Shown: positions 9,520 to 18,702, numbered from the stretch's first letter. The stretch is DNA of 64,000 nt from Ilyomonas limi (GCF_005233845.1 NZ_SZQL01000001.1:545304-609303); one strand, 5' to 3'. Notes: generated from the letters alone by a model not told the origin. Numbers and translations: made by a program.

Positions 9520-10081
9520 ACTTGTTTTCCGGTGTTATAGGAGCAAGTAATAGTTCGTTGCATTATTCCTGTTGCGACAGGATGCATAAGTGCTCGAAAG
9601 CTGCTGAAGTGCAATCTTACGCTACATCATTGCGAGCGGAGTGAAGGGCTCTGTGGATGATAGTACAATCAGGCTGAGCCATCAATATTAATGCACTAAT
9701 CAATGATAAACTTTATTATAAACATCAATTAACCTATTAATAATGATTTACGGCTATCCACAGACTGCTTCACTTAAGCTCACAGTGACGATGTTGCTTT
9801 ACTTTCAAGCATAAAACGCAGGTTTCAAACACTGGTGCTTTAAATCCTGCCATCGTTTATGCCCTACAAAAGGGTGGTTTTTTTGAACAGAATAGCTGGT
9901 TGTAATACCAGCTTCTTTTAAAAGAACAGATAATTACGGGCAGGAAAACTAAAGCTCCAAAGATTTGCTGGTGAACGAAATGCAATGCAAGGCCGATGCT
10001 ATAAAAACTTATACTGGCATTATAAAATCTATAATTGATTATTACGGAAAAACTTTTTTCAAGCAATATAAAATTTGAAAA
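9520..10081. other. 562-bp spacer without a convincing gene
   Basis: The left part carries a large imperfect palindrome (listed separately). From about 9800 to 10081 I see nothing supportable: a 69-codon minus-strand ORF (9857-10066) is AT-driven and hydrophobic, without a recognisable family. The end of the spacer presumably holds the promoter of the oxidoreductase gene, but no clear Bacteroidota -33/-7 pair could be picked. Confidence 0.6.
9625..9793. repeat. long imperfect inverted repeat (REP-like)
   Basis: The left arm 9625-9660 (catcattgcgagcggagtga, then ...ctctgtggatga) and the right arm 9754-9793 are inverted copies: the complement of the right arm reads catcgtcactgtgagc, then aagtgaagcagtctgtggat. 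The shared core is gtgag/gcgag - agtgaag - ctgtggat. About 93 bases separate the arms. The arms resemble the common bacterial intergenic repeat beginning 'cgtcattgcgagcgaagcgaag'. Confidence 0.65.
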
Positions 10082-11236
10082 ATGGCAAAAAAGAAAGAAC
10101 TGAGAATTGGATTAATAGGAACAGGATTTATGGGAAGAACACATTCCAACGGTTATAACCGGGTTGGCAATTTTTTTCCTAAACTTGAGTATAAGCCTGT
10201 TTTAAAAACCGTGTGTTCCCGAACGGAAGATAAAGTACGGGCTTTTGCAGAACAATGGGGATATGAATCGGTGGAAACAGACTGGAAAGCAGTAATTGCA
10301 CGGAATGATATTGATGCAGTGGACATTTGTACGCCCAACGATATGCATGCCGAAATTGCAATAGCGGCGGCAGAGGCAGGAAAAATGGTGCTGTGCGAAA
10401 AACCGCTTGCCCGTACGTTGGATGAAGCAAAAGCTATGGTAGAAGCTGTTGAGAAAGCAGGCGTTAGTAATACGGTTTGGTATAACTATCGCAGGATTCC
10501 GGCTGTTACTTTAGCAAAACAGATTGTTGCTTCGGGTAAGCTTGGAAAAATATTTCATTATCGCGCTAATTTTCTGCAGGACTGGACAATTAATGCAAAC
10601 CTTCCGCAAGGAGGCGAAGGATTATGGCGAATGGATGCAGATGTTGCGGGTTCCGGCGTTACCGGTGATCTGCTTGCCCATTGTATAGATACAGCTATGT
10701 GGATGAATGGTGCTATTAAAGATGTAGCTGCTGTTACAGAAACATTTGTAAAAGAGCGGGTACATCAGTTAACAGGAAAGGTGCAAAAAGTAAGCATTGA
10801 TGATGCCTGTATTTTTCATTGTCATTTTGAAAATGGTTCGCTGGGGTTGTTTGAATCTACCCGTTATGCCCGTGGCCACAAAGCTTTATATACGTTTGAA
10901 ATAAATGGCGAAAACGCTTCTATCCGCTGGGATCTGCACGATTTAAACCGCCTCGAATTTTTTGATAATGCGGATGCTTCCAATGTAAAAGGATGGCGCT
11001 CTATTCATGTTACAGATGGCGATCAGCCGTATATGGATAAATGGTGGGTACCTGGTCTTGGTATTGGTTATGAACATTCATTTATTCACCAGGTGGCAGA
11101 TTTTCTCAAAAGCTTAGAAACAGGAGAACCTTGCGAACCCACTTTTAAAACGGCACTGGAAACGCAAAAGGTTTGCGAGGCGGTGCTTGAGGCAGCAGCT
11201 TCCGGTTGCTGGAAGGATACCGGTGTGGATCTCTAA
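10082..11236 (+). CDS. Gfo/Idh/MocA-family NAD(P)-dependent oxidoreductase
   Basis: 384 residues, cytoplasmic. The Rossmann glycine motif is GLIGTGFMG (residues 10-18). CEKPLA carries the usual catalytic-site Lys107, and [13 protein letters not shown] gives Asp196, His200 and Asp203 in the family G-D-x-x-x-H-x-x-D pattern. Known relatives oxidise a sugar or cyclitol hydroxyl, including C3 of glucosides (YcjS-type enzymes). The DUF1080 gene 44 bp downstream belongs to the 3-keto-disaccharide hydrolase family, so the likely job here is reversible oxidation/reduction at C3 of a glycoside or of the released sugar. There is no Tat or Sec signal, unlike some secreted Gfo/Idh proteins of Bacteroidota. 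Confidence 0.87.
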   Translation: MAKKKELRIGLIGTGFMGRTHSNGYNRVGNFFPKLEYKPVLKTVCSRTEDKVRAFAEQWGYESVETDWKAVIARNDIDAVDICTPNDMHAEIAIAAAEAGKMVLCEKPLARTLDEAKAMVEAVEKAGVSNTVWYNYRRIPAVTLAKQIVASGKLGKIFHYRANFLQDWTINANLPQGGEGLWRMDADVAGSGVTGDLLAHCIDTAMWMNGAIKDVAAVTETFVKERVHQLTGKVQKVSIDDACIFHCHFENGSLGLFESTRYARGHKALYTFEINGENASIRWDLHDLNRLEFFDNADASNVKGWRSIHVTDGDQPYMDKWWVPGLGIGYEHSFIHQVADFLKSLETGEPCEPTFKTALETQKVCEAVLEAAASGCWKDTGVDL

Positions 11237-11280
11237 AATGATTTTTTACAGGAATATTTATCATTCATAAAAAACAAAAA

Positions 11281-12078
11281 ATGCTACAAAAAATCAATTT
11301 CAAACTCACTTTGTTGTGGGTTATAACGGGCCTTTTTATAGCTACAGGATGCAATAATTCTGAAGGTGCCAGTTCTGATTCCAATAAAGAGAGTGCTGAT
11401 AGCAGTTCTAATAGCGATGGTTTTGTGCAGCTATTTGATGGCAAAACGCTGGCAGGCTGGAAAGGAGATACCGCTGTATGGCGTGTTGAGGATGGCACGA
11501 TCATAGGCGAAATTACACCTGCATCAACACCCCTTAAGACCAATACTTTTCTTATTTGGGAGGGCGGTACACCGTCTGATTTTGAACTTACCTGGGAGTA
11601 TAGAATTTCCCCAAAAGGAAACAGTGGCGTTCAGTATAGGAGCGAAGAAGTACAGGATGTGCCATACGCGCTAAGAGGCTATCAGTTTGACATTGACGGA
11701 GCTAATACTTATACAGGTCAAAATTATGAAGAGCGGGCAAGGGCTATTATAGCATTCCGTGGGCAAAAAGTAACACTCCCGGCGGTAACAGAACCTGTAA
11801 ATGTACTTGCAAAAAATAATGTATGGTCGCCTTCCGTAGTAACAGATTCTTTAGGTAGCCAGGATTCTTTAAAAGCACAAATTCATGATGGATGGAATAG
11901 TTGCCGCATTGTGGCAAAAGGTAATCATCTGCAGCACTATGTGAATGACGTGTTGATGTGCGACGTAACAGACAATGATACTACCAATAGGAAAATGAAA
12001 GGTCTATTAGGATTACAAGTGCATGTTATGCCTACTATGAAAGTAGAGTACAGAAATATACGGTTGAAGGAGGAGTAA
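11281..12078 (+). CDS. DUF1080 lipoprotein, 3-keto-disaccharide hydrolase family
   Basis: 265 residues. Signal peptide with lipobox (FIATGC, Cys24), then a Ser/Asp-rich linker. The domain opens with the typical FVQLFDGKTLAGWKGD and continues with VWRVEDGTI, FELTWEYRISPKGNSGVQYRS, YALRGYQFDIDGA, WNSCRIVAKGNHLQHYVND and a closing GLLGLQVH...MKVEYRNIRLKE. This concanavalin-like fold family (PF06439) includes enzymes that cleave 3-keto-O-glycosides by elimination/hydration. As a lipoprotein it must act outside the cytoplasm, unlike the oxidoreductase 44 bp upstream. Confidence 0.88.
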   Translation: MLQKINFKLTLLWVITGLFIATGCNNSEGASSDSNKESADSSSNSDGFVQLFDGKTLAGWKGDTAVWRVEDGTIIGEITPASTPLKTNTFLIWEGGTPSDFELTWEYRISPKGNSGVQYRSEEVQDVPYALRGYQFDIDGANTYTGQNYEERARAIIAFRGQKVTLPAVTEPVNVLAKNNVWSPSVVTDSLGSQDSLKAQIHDGWNSCRIVAKGNHLQHYVNDVLMCDVTDNDTTNRKMKGLLGLQVHVMPTMKVEYRNIRLKEE

Positions 12079-12228
12079 AAGGTTATAAAATGCCCAATGC
12101 AAAGCTGTTGTATTCGGGGTTTATTGAGGCGGATGCAGTTGGTTGCTGAGACTATTAATAAAGATAAACAATTGCTGCTACAACTCCGCAGGAGCAACAC
12201 ATTAATAGAAAGAAATAGTTATACATAA

Positions 12229-12288
12229 ACAAGCTCCATCGGGAACGGTACGTTAGTAATAAAAATGTATCGCTCCGATGGGGCTTGT
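12229..12288 (+). terminator. hairpin terminator-like element after the DUF1080 gene
   Basis: acaagctccatcgggaacg (12229-12247) pairs imperfectly with cgctccgatggggcttgt (12271-12288), and a T-rich run (tttattttg) follows. It is about 150 bp after the DUF1080 stop. Just upstream, at about 12184-12195, there is a small palindrome ctccgcaggagc. It is a plausible terminator for the block before it; it could equally be a dispersed repeat. Confidence 0.55.
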
Positions 12289-12335
12289 TTTATTTTGATG
12301 TGTTTGGCGGCTGCTAATATATTGCTCTTACAGAG

Positions 12336-12984
12336 TTGCATTTCATTCACAAATCGGCGAGTTGGGAAAAATATTTTAAGAGCAAACATATTTTGTGTAG
12401 AGAGATACTTGGAGAAAATTTTGTTTGCACTTATATAGAGGAGAACTTCAAAATTGACAGAAGTTTGTACATCGCTCTACATTGCAACTCAGACTTCGAT
12501 TGCAAATATGTTTCAGCAATACTTGCCTTTTATTTTCGATATACGAATAATGAGTTTGATACTTTATTCTCTAAAATGAGAGTTGCTGAATTTAAAAGAT
12601 TACCAATAAAATTATTGCATCTTAAAGATCAACGACCATTTATTCAGAAAGCAGATATAATACTTGGCAAGAATAAAGAACTCAATCAACTATCTCAACA
12701 ATTCACTCATTTACTTCAAACCAAATTTTCCGCACTCAACATCAACAATAAATTGCAATCCTGATATTCCTTGTTACCTAATGAATTTTTAAAAGAACCT
12801 GACAAATAAAAAATAAAACTTTCCTTATCCGAACAGCAGGAATAGCTGCAATACTTTGAAGAACAAAAAAGCTGCCGATATTCAACACCTCATTGAAGAA
12901 ACTGACACCACAATTAATGCAATGGTGTACCAATGGTACGGCTTAACAGAGAAAGAAATCAAATTGGTAAAAGGGGTGAAGTAA
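12336..12984 (+). pseudogene. decayed C-terminus of a type IIG (Eco57I/TaqI-like) restriction-modification enzyme
   Basis: Codons 12336-12764 read like the target-recognition/C-terminal part of Eco57I-type fused methylase-endonucleases: CREILGENFVCTYIEE, then AILAFYFRYTNNEFDTLF, MRVAEFKRLPIKLL, and RPFIQKADIILGKNKELNQL. After the stop the homology resumes at about 12818 with KLSLSEQQE, an in-frame TAG where the family has Trp, LQYFEEQK, then a frameshift in an A-run (about 12863-12870) into KAADIQHLIEETDTTINAMV and YQWYGLTEKEIKLVKGVK with a proper stop at 12984. The N-terminal methyltransferase and nuclease domains are absent. So this is a relic with at least two stops and one frameshift, unrelated to the sugar genes on either side. 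The family assignment is from memory of the family motifs. Confidence 0.72.
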
Positions 12985-13020
12985 CGGCGAAGAACCTTTG
13001 CACAGTATCTTCCAATGGTC

Positions 13021-13206
13021 TCACGACTGCGTTGTACCATGTCCTTTCTTTATGGCTGACTGGCTCTGCTGCTTTAGTCGCTCTACTTGTGCACTGGCTT
13101 CTTGCAGCGATACCGGCGGCTCTTCTTGTTGTTTCATCAATGGGTTCAAAACTGCATGTTCGTTCTTCACCCAGGAATCGTCTAAATATTCGCGAATAGT
13201 ATTCAT
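13021..13206 (-). CDS. small hypothetical protein or gene fragment
   Basis: 61 codons on the minus strand (MNTIREYLDDSWVKNEHAVL at the N-terminus). Its composition is that of a soluble, helix-forming protein (Glu/Gln/Lys-rich, amphipathic), far more protein-like than the overlapping plus-strand frames, which are rich in Cys, Trp and Phe. I do not recognise a family. It lies tail to tail with the restriction-modification relic, 36 bp away, so it may be another leftover of the same inserted DNA. The next 234 bp up to the rhamnosidase start hold no gene I can support; on the minus strand there are short protein-like stretches broken by stops (for example a stretch ending at 13361 with NELKRTLNKLFIALN), suggesting further decayed coding DNA. 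Confidence 0.4.
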   Translation of the reverse strand: MNTIREYLDDSWVKNEHAVLNPLMKQQEEPPVSLQEASAQVERLKQQSQSAIKKGHGTTQS

Positions 13207-13440
13207 CTATTCTATACTTAATTTTTTTATTTTTCTACCTCCATATTGAATATTAAAACTGCAGCTTTTTTGCAGCAAACCCAAAACGTGCAATTCCATT
13301 GCGTATTTTATACGCCATCATACCAGTTCATAACAGTTGGCAATTTGCATACTCTAATTTAGAGCGATAAACAGTTTATTGAGCGTACGCTTAAGCTCAT
13401 TGCTTACACCCAACACAACAAAATTAAATTGCTTGTTATA

Positions 13441-16400
13441 ATGAAGAAAATTACCATTCTTTCAGCGGCATTATTAGCATCCACTGCTTTATTTGCCCAG
13501 CCGCAACAGCCTGCACCAAACGACAGCTTGTATCAACATTTTACCACGCCACCCAGCTCTGCCAAGCCGCGTGTATGGTGGCACTGGATGCAGGGAAATA
13601 TTACCAAAGACGGCATCCGTAAAGATTTGATGTGGATGCATCACTCCGGTATTGGCGGCTTTCAAAACTTTGATGCCAACCTGGCAACACCACAAGTAGT
13701 TGAAAAACGATTGGTATACATGACGCCGGAATGGAAAGATGCCTACCGTTTTATGGCCAAGATTACCGACTCTTTGCATTTGGAAATGGGCATTGCCGGA
13801 TCGCCTGGCTGGAGCGAAAGTGGCGGCCCATGGGTGCAACCACAAGATGGTATGAAGAAAGTGGTATGGACAGAAACCCGTGTACGAGGCGGTGCTACCA
13901 ACATTACTGTACCAAAGCCGTCGGGTATAACCGGCCCTTTTCAAAACATACCGAAGCAGCCGGAATTTGGAATGAGTAATGCAACAGAAGAAGTGCCCGG
14001 TTTTTACAAAGACATCGCTGTAATTGCTTATAAATTGCCGGATGCAGATAAAGCCTTAAGCGAATTAGGTGCGGTGGTTACTTCCAGTGGCGGTAACTTC
14101 AATGTGCAGCAATTAACCGATGGAGATTTGGCAAAAACAACGTTGTTACCAACTGATACTGTTAAAGGTTTTGCCTGGATACAATTCGCCTTTCCGCAGC
14201 CGCAAACTATCCAATCTATAACAATGGTAGGCGGTGGCAATGCCGGCAATTTTGGTTTTGGTGGTGATGCTAAAGATGCCCGCACATTAGAAGCGAGTGA
14301 TGATGGTACTAATTTCAAAGCCATTTGCACAATTCCCATCGGCGCCATATTGCAGCAAACCATCAATATTCCGGTAACAACTGCAAAATATTTCAGGGTT
14401 ACGGTAAAAAATCCACCACCAATCATAGACTTAACGGCTATGTTTATGGGCACTAAACCTGCGCCGCCCAAGCCTTCTCCCGGAACGGAGATAGCAGAAA
14501 TAGTGCTGCACCCGATAGCACGTGTAAATATGTTTGAAGAAAAAGATGCGTTTGCACCTGCCACAGCATTATACCAAAAAGCAACTGCACCTGCCAACGA
14601 TGTGGTGAATACAACAGATGTTGTTGATCTTGCTAATAAGCTAAACGCAGATGGTACACTCAACTGGTCGGCTCCTGCAGGCAACTGGAATATTGTACGT
14701 TTTGGATATTCATTAACCGGTATTACTAACCATCCTGCTACACCAGAGGCAACCGGTTTGGAAGTAGATAAATTAGACCCGGTGGCAGTTAAAAATTATT
14801 TTACTACTTACTTAGATAGTTATAAAGATGCTACCGGTGGTTTGATGGGCAGCAAAGGTGGATTGCAATACCTGGTAACAGATAGCTGGGAAGCTGGTGC
14901 ACAAAACTGGACGCCCAACATGCTACAGGAATTTCAAAAGCGTCGCGGTTATAGTATGCTGCCCTGGATGCCCGTACTCACAGGACATGTAGTAAAAAGT
15001 GCAGAAGCCAGCGAGCAATTTTTATGGGATTTTAGAAAAACATTGAGTGATTTGGTTGCCGAATATCATTACGATGCACTAACCAATATATTAGCACAGT
15101 ATGGCATGAAGCGTTATACCGAATCGCACGAAAGTGGTCGTGCCCTCATTGCCGATGGTATGGAAGTAAAGCGAAAAGCCGCTGTACCAATGTCTGCCAT
15201 GTGGACGCCTAACTTAATGATGAACGGCGGCGACCAAACTGGTTATCAGGCAGATGACCGCGAATCGGCATCGGTAGCGCATATCTACGGACAAAACCTC
15301 GCAGCCGCTGAATCCATGACTGCTTTTGGATTAGGTGGCGCTGCTTATTCTTATGCCCCTGAAAACCTAAAGCCTACAGCAGATTTGGAATTTGCCAGCG
15401 GTATCAACCGCTTTATGATTCACTCTACGGTGCATCAGCCGGTAGATGATAAAATTCCCGGCTTGAGCCTTGGGCCATTCGGTCAGTGGTTTAACAGGCA
15501 TGAAACCTGGGCAGATAATGCAAAAACATGGACTACCTATCTTGCACGTACATCTTATATGCTGCAGCAAGGTAAGTTTGCGGCTGATATTGTGTATTAT
15601 TATGGTGAGGATAATAATATCACTGCTTTATTTGGCAAAAAATTACCGGATATTCCCGAAGGTTATAATTACGATTTTATTAATGCCGATGCATTGGTGA
15701 ATTTATTATCGGTTAAAGACGGTAAACTGGTTACACCCAGCGGAATGAGTTATCAGGTGTTGGTGTTGGATAGTAATGCACGCAAAATGTCGTTACCGGT
15801 TTTGCGTAAGATAAGAGACCTCGTAAAAGCAGGTGCAGCCATTGCCGGTATGAAGCCGGAAAGTGATCCTAGCCTTGCAGATGATTCAACCGAATTTCAC
15901 AACATTGTAAATGAAATCTGGAATAGCAACAATGCAAAAGTGCTTACCGGCAAAATGTTGAGTGAAGTAATGCCTGCATTGAATGTTCAACCTGATTTTG
16001 TTTATACTAAGCCAGATCAAAATATCAAACTATTGTATGTACATCGTAAGCTAAATGATGGTGATTTGTACTGGGTAAACAACCGCAGTAATAATGCAAC
16101 AACTATTGAAGCCTCCTTCCGCGTAACAGGTAAGGCACCTCAAATATGGCATCCGGAAACGGGTGAAACTGAAGATGCTTCTTACACGATTGCCAATGGT
16201 ATTACCAAAGTGGCATTGCCATTAACGCCCAACGATGCAGTGTTTGTGGTATTTAGAAATAATACTACCAATACTTCCTTTACAGTGCCACCCACGACAG
16301 AAAAAGAATTAGCTACTGTGGAAGGTAGTTGGAATGTTGCCTTTCAACCTAATCGTGGTGCACCTGGCAATGCAACATTCGATAAGCTAATTTCATACAC

Positions 16401-16794
16401 GGATAACACGGATGCAGGCATCAAATATTTCTCCGGTATAGCTACTTATACCAAAACCATTGATGCGCCCGCAAGCTGGTTTAGCAACAAGGAGCAACTA
16501 TGGCTGGATTTGGGCGATGTAAAAAATCTGGCAGAAGTAATTGTGAACGGAAAGTCACTAGGTGTTATCTGGAAACATCCTTTTAAAGCAGATATAACAA
16601 GTGCCTTGAAACAGGGTGCAAATAAAGTAGAGATAAAAGTCACCAATCTATGGGTCAACCGTATTATTGGTGATGCACAACCAGGTGTTACTAACAAGAT
16701 TACTTATACTTCCATGCCGTTTTATCAGGCTAATTCACCTTTGTTGCCCTCAGGGTTGTTGGGACCGGTGAAGATTGTATCGGTAACCAGATAA
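13441..16794 (+). CDS. GH106 alpha-L-rhamnosidase-like glycoside hydrolase
   Basis: 1117 residues from the ATG at 13441; the in-frame TTG four codons earlier is rejected because the ATG directly begins a signal peptide (MKKITILSAALLASTALFAQ). The N-terminus has the family block PRVWWHWMQGNITKDGI followed by DLMWMHHSGIGGFQNFDA, and AGSPGWSESGGPWV, diagnostic for GH106. A discoidin-like insert (residues about 215-330) and a C-terminal beta-sandwich with LWLDLGDVKNLAEVIVNGKS and IWKHPF follow. GH106 enzymes remove terminal alpha-L-rhamnose from pectic rhamnogalacturonans and other plant or algal glycans in the periplasm. A sulfatase gene follows 390 bp downstream on the same strand. Confidence 0.87.
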   Translation: MKKITILSAALLASTALFAQPQQPAPNDSLYQHFTTPPSSAKPRVWWHWMQGNITKDGIRKDLMWMHHSGIGGFQNFDANLATPQVVEKRLVYMTPEWKDAYRFMAKITDSLHLEMGIAGSPGWSESGGPWVQPQDGMKKVVWTETRVRGGATNITVPKPSGITGPFQNIPKQPEFGMSNATEEVPGFYKDIAVIAYKLPDADKALSELGAVVTSSGGNFNVQQLTDGDLAKTTLLPTDTVKGFAWIQFAFPQPQTIQSITMVGGGNAGNFGFGGDAKDARTLEASDDGTNFKAICTIPIGAILQQTINIPVTTAKYFRVTVKNPPPIIDLTAMFMGTKPAPPKPSPGTEIAEIVLHPIARVNMFEEKDAFAPATALYQKATAPANDVVNTTDVVDLANKLNADGTLNWSAPAGNWNIVRFGYSLTGITNHPATPEATGLEVDKLDPVAVKNYFTTYLDSYKDATGGLMGSKGGLQYLVTDSWEAGAQNWTPNMLQEFQKRRGYSMLPWMPVLTGHVVKSAEASEQFLWDFRKTLSDLVAEYHYDALTNILAQYGMKRYTESHESGRALIADGMEVKRKAAVPMSAMWTPNLMMNGGDQTGYQADDRESASVAHIYGQNLAAAESMTAFGLGGAAYSYAPENLKPTADLEFASGINRFMIHSTVHQPVDDKIPGLSLGPFGQWFNRHETWADNAKTWTTYLARTSYMLQQGKFAADIVYYYGEDNNITALFGKKLPDIPEGYNYDFINADALVNLLSVKDGKLVTPSGMSYQVLVLDSNARKMSLPVLRKIRDLVKAGAAIAGMKPESDPSLADDSTEFHNIVNEIWNSNNAKVLTGKMLSEVMPALNVQPDFVYTKPDQNIKLLYVHRKLNDGDLYWVNNRSNNATTIEASFRVTGKAPQIWHPETGETEDASYTIANGITKVALPLTPNDAVFVVFRNNTTNTSFTVPPTTEKELATVEGSWNVAFQPNRGAPGNATFDKLISYTDNTDAGIKYFSGIATYTKTIDAPASWFSNKEQLWLDLGDVKNLAEVIVNGKSLGVIWKHPFKADITSALKQGANKVEIKVTNLWVNRIIGDAQPGVTNKITYTSMPFYQANSPLLPSGLLGPVKIVSVTR

Positions 16795-16820
16795 TCAGTA
16801 GCGCTTAAATTAAGTTGGTA

Positions 16821-16903
16821 CTGCTCGTCACTATGCAAATAGCGCCGCCAAGTTGTAAAGATAATTTATTTCTTAAGGGCGGTATTTGCACAGTGACGAG
16901 TAG
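16821..16903. repeat. long hairpin after the rhamnosidase gene
   Basis: ctgctcgtcactatgcaaat (16821-16840) continuing to 16848 pairs with 16878-16903, whose complement reads ctactcgtcactgtgcaaat. About 24 of 28 positions pair, around a 29-base loop. A short T-run (catttttaata) follows at about 16908, so it may terminate transcription. The rest of the spacer, 16910-17184, shows no gene; the sulfatase promoter should lie there. Confidence 0.65.
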
Positions 16904-17184
16904 TTTGCATTTTTAATATAATGGAGAAACGAAAGCTGCATTTCCGGAAAGACGGGTGTGTAATGGCGAACTAATATCACTGGAAAAAGCGGATATTTTA
17001 ATGGTAAATGCTATGTGAATAGGACATAAAGCTATTATACTTGAGTATAGAAACGGAGCAGTAATAAAAACCGGAGTAGAAAAATAAACTACTGTAACGA
17101 AATAAATTGATTGTAATAGCCGATTTCAGTATTTTGTACTTAATATAAAAGTGAATACCGGTGCAGGAATAAAACAATTGACTT

Positions 17185-18702
17185 ATGAAGAATAATATTC
17201 TGTTCAGCTTGCTTTTTTTCTCCCAGCTCTTATGTATCAGCGTACATGCTCAGCAACAGGGTAAATCTCAAATTCAGAATCTTGTTTTAAGTAAAATCGG
17301 AGGCGTACAACCCCGGAATGTCATTTTCATTTTAACCGATGATCATCGTTATGATTTTATGGGTTTTACCGGCAGGTTGCCGTGGCTTAAAACACCTAAC
17401 ATGGACCGCTTATATCATGAGGGTGCCTGGTTTAAAAACGCTTTTGTCACTACTTCTTTATGCTCACCCAGCAGGGCGTCTATTCTTACAGGCGCATACT
17501 CGCATGTGCACACCATTGTTGATAATGCAGCACCCGAACCACCCGGCAATATTTATTTTCCCCAATACCTGCAAAAAGCAGGTTATCAAACGGCTTTTTT
17601 TGGTAAATGGCACATGGGCGAAGAAACTGCATCAGACAATCCACGGCCGGGCTTCAGCCATTGGGAAAGCTTTAAAGGACAAGGCATTTACTACAATCCT
17701 ACCCTCAATATTGATGGCAGGCAGGTGCACTATAGCGATTCTACTTACATCACCTATTTGCTTACTGAGCATGCTATTGACTGGCTGAAAAATAGAGACA
17801 AATCCAAGCCTTTCTTTGTGTACTTATCGCACAAAGCCGTACATGCTCCAATGACACCTGCCAGGCGCCATGCAGGTATGTATAAAAATCAACCATATCT
17901 CAAACCACCCACCTATTACCAAACCCTTTCGGATGATTACAAAAAGCTGAATTGGCCGGAATGGGTAAAGCAGCAGCGCTATAGCTGGCATGGCGTGGAT
18001 TATATGTATCATACGCACCAGGACATTGAAGAACTGGTACAAACCTATTGCGAAACCCTCATGGGGGTAGATGAAAGCATTGGTGCAGTGATGGACTATT
18101 TAAAGAGTGAGGGACTGGATAAAAGCACACTGGTTATCTATATGGGTGATAATGGTTTTAGCTTTGGGGAGCATGGTTTAATTGATAAACGGCATTTTTA
18201 TGAAGAGTCAGTAAAAGTTCCTTTTTTAGTGTATTGTCCGGAGATTTTTAGCGGCGGCAAAACCATTACCAAAATGGTACAAAATGTTGATGTAGCACCA
18301 ACTATATTATCTGCTGCCGGCCTGCAACCACCTGCCACTATGCCCGGCAAATCGTTTATACCACTGCTAAAAGGAGACTCTACCAACTGGCGAAACAAAA
18401 TATTTTACGAGTACTATTGGGAGTACGATTTTCCGATGACACCAACGGTGTTTGGCGTGCGTACAGATAAATTCAAATACATCCGCTACTATGGTATTTG
18501 GGATACTAATGAATTGTATGATTTGGAAAACGATCCTGATGAAACCACCAATCTTATTTATAAACCTGAATATGCCGATACAGCAAAAAAAATGGCTAAT
18601 GAATTGTACGATTGGCTAGGACAAACCGGTGGAATGCAAATCCCTTTGAAACGGGTTGTAAGACCACCTTTTGGCGATTACCGGCATCGGGGAATGTATT
18701 GA
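17185..18702 (+). CDS. secreted formylglycine-dependent sulfatase (type I, S1 family)
   Basis: 505 residues with signal peptide (MKNNILFSLLFFSQLLCISVHAQ). The sulfatase signature C-S-P-S-R-A-S-I-L-T-G begins at Cys93, the residue that must be converted to formylglycine. The metal site begins with the Asp52-Asp53 pair in ILTDDHRYD. AFFGKWHMGEE and MGDNGFSFGEHGLIDKRHF supply further family active-site Lys/His/Asp/Asn positions. It should remove sulfate esters from a carbohydrate in the periplasm. The partner maturase (anSME or FGE) is not in the window. Adjacent to a GH106 rhamnosidase, a sulfated rhamnose- or uronate-bearing glycan is a reasonable but unproven substrate. Confidence 0.92.
   Translation: MKNNILFSLLFFSQLLCISVHAQQQGKSQIQNLVLSKIGGVQPRNVIFILTDDHRYDFMGFTGRLPWLKTPNMDRLYHEGAWFKNAFVTTSLCSPSRASILTGAYSHVHTIVDNAAPEPPGNIYFPQYLQKAGYQTAFFGKWHMGEETASDNPRPGFSHWESFKGQGIYYNPTLNIDGRQVHYSDSTYITYLLTEHAIDWLKNRDKSKPFFVYLSHKAVHAPMTPARRHAGMYKNQPYLKPPTYYQTLSDDYKKLNWPEWVKQQRYSWHGVDYMYHTHQDIEELVQTYCETLMGVDESIGAVMDYLKSEGLDKSTLVIYMGDNGFSFGEHGLIDKRHFYEESVKVPFLVYCPEIFSGGKTITKMVQNVDVAPTILSAAGLQPPATMPGKSFIPLLKGDSTNWRNKIFYEYYWEYDFPMTPTVFGVRTDKFKYIRYYGIWDTNELYDLENDPDETTNLIYKPEYADTAKKMANELYDWLGQTGGMQIPLKRVVRPPFGDYRHRGMY

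Noticed and set aside
9625-9793. Possible CRISPR-like repeat unit
   Set aside because: Only two inverted arms, no direct repeats at regular spacing, no cas genes.
9857-10066. 69-codon hydrophobic minus-strand ORF in a spacer
   Set aside because: It could look like a membrane segment, but AT-rich antisense sequence easily gives such hydrophobic frames; no ribosome site and no family.
12933-13249. Two overlapping plus-strand ORFs (88 and 83 codons)
   Set aside because: Both start inside the restriction relic and run antisense to a more protein-like minus-strand ORF; rich in Cys/Trp/Phe or Ser/Leu without pattern.
14028-14684. 218-codon minus-strand ORF
   Set aside because: Antisense to the GH106 gene; Ser/Ala-rich composition arises from the codon bias of the real gene.
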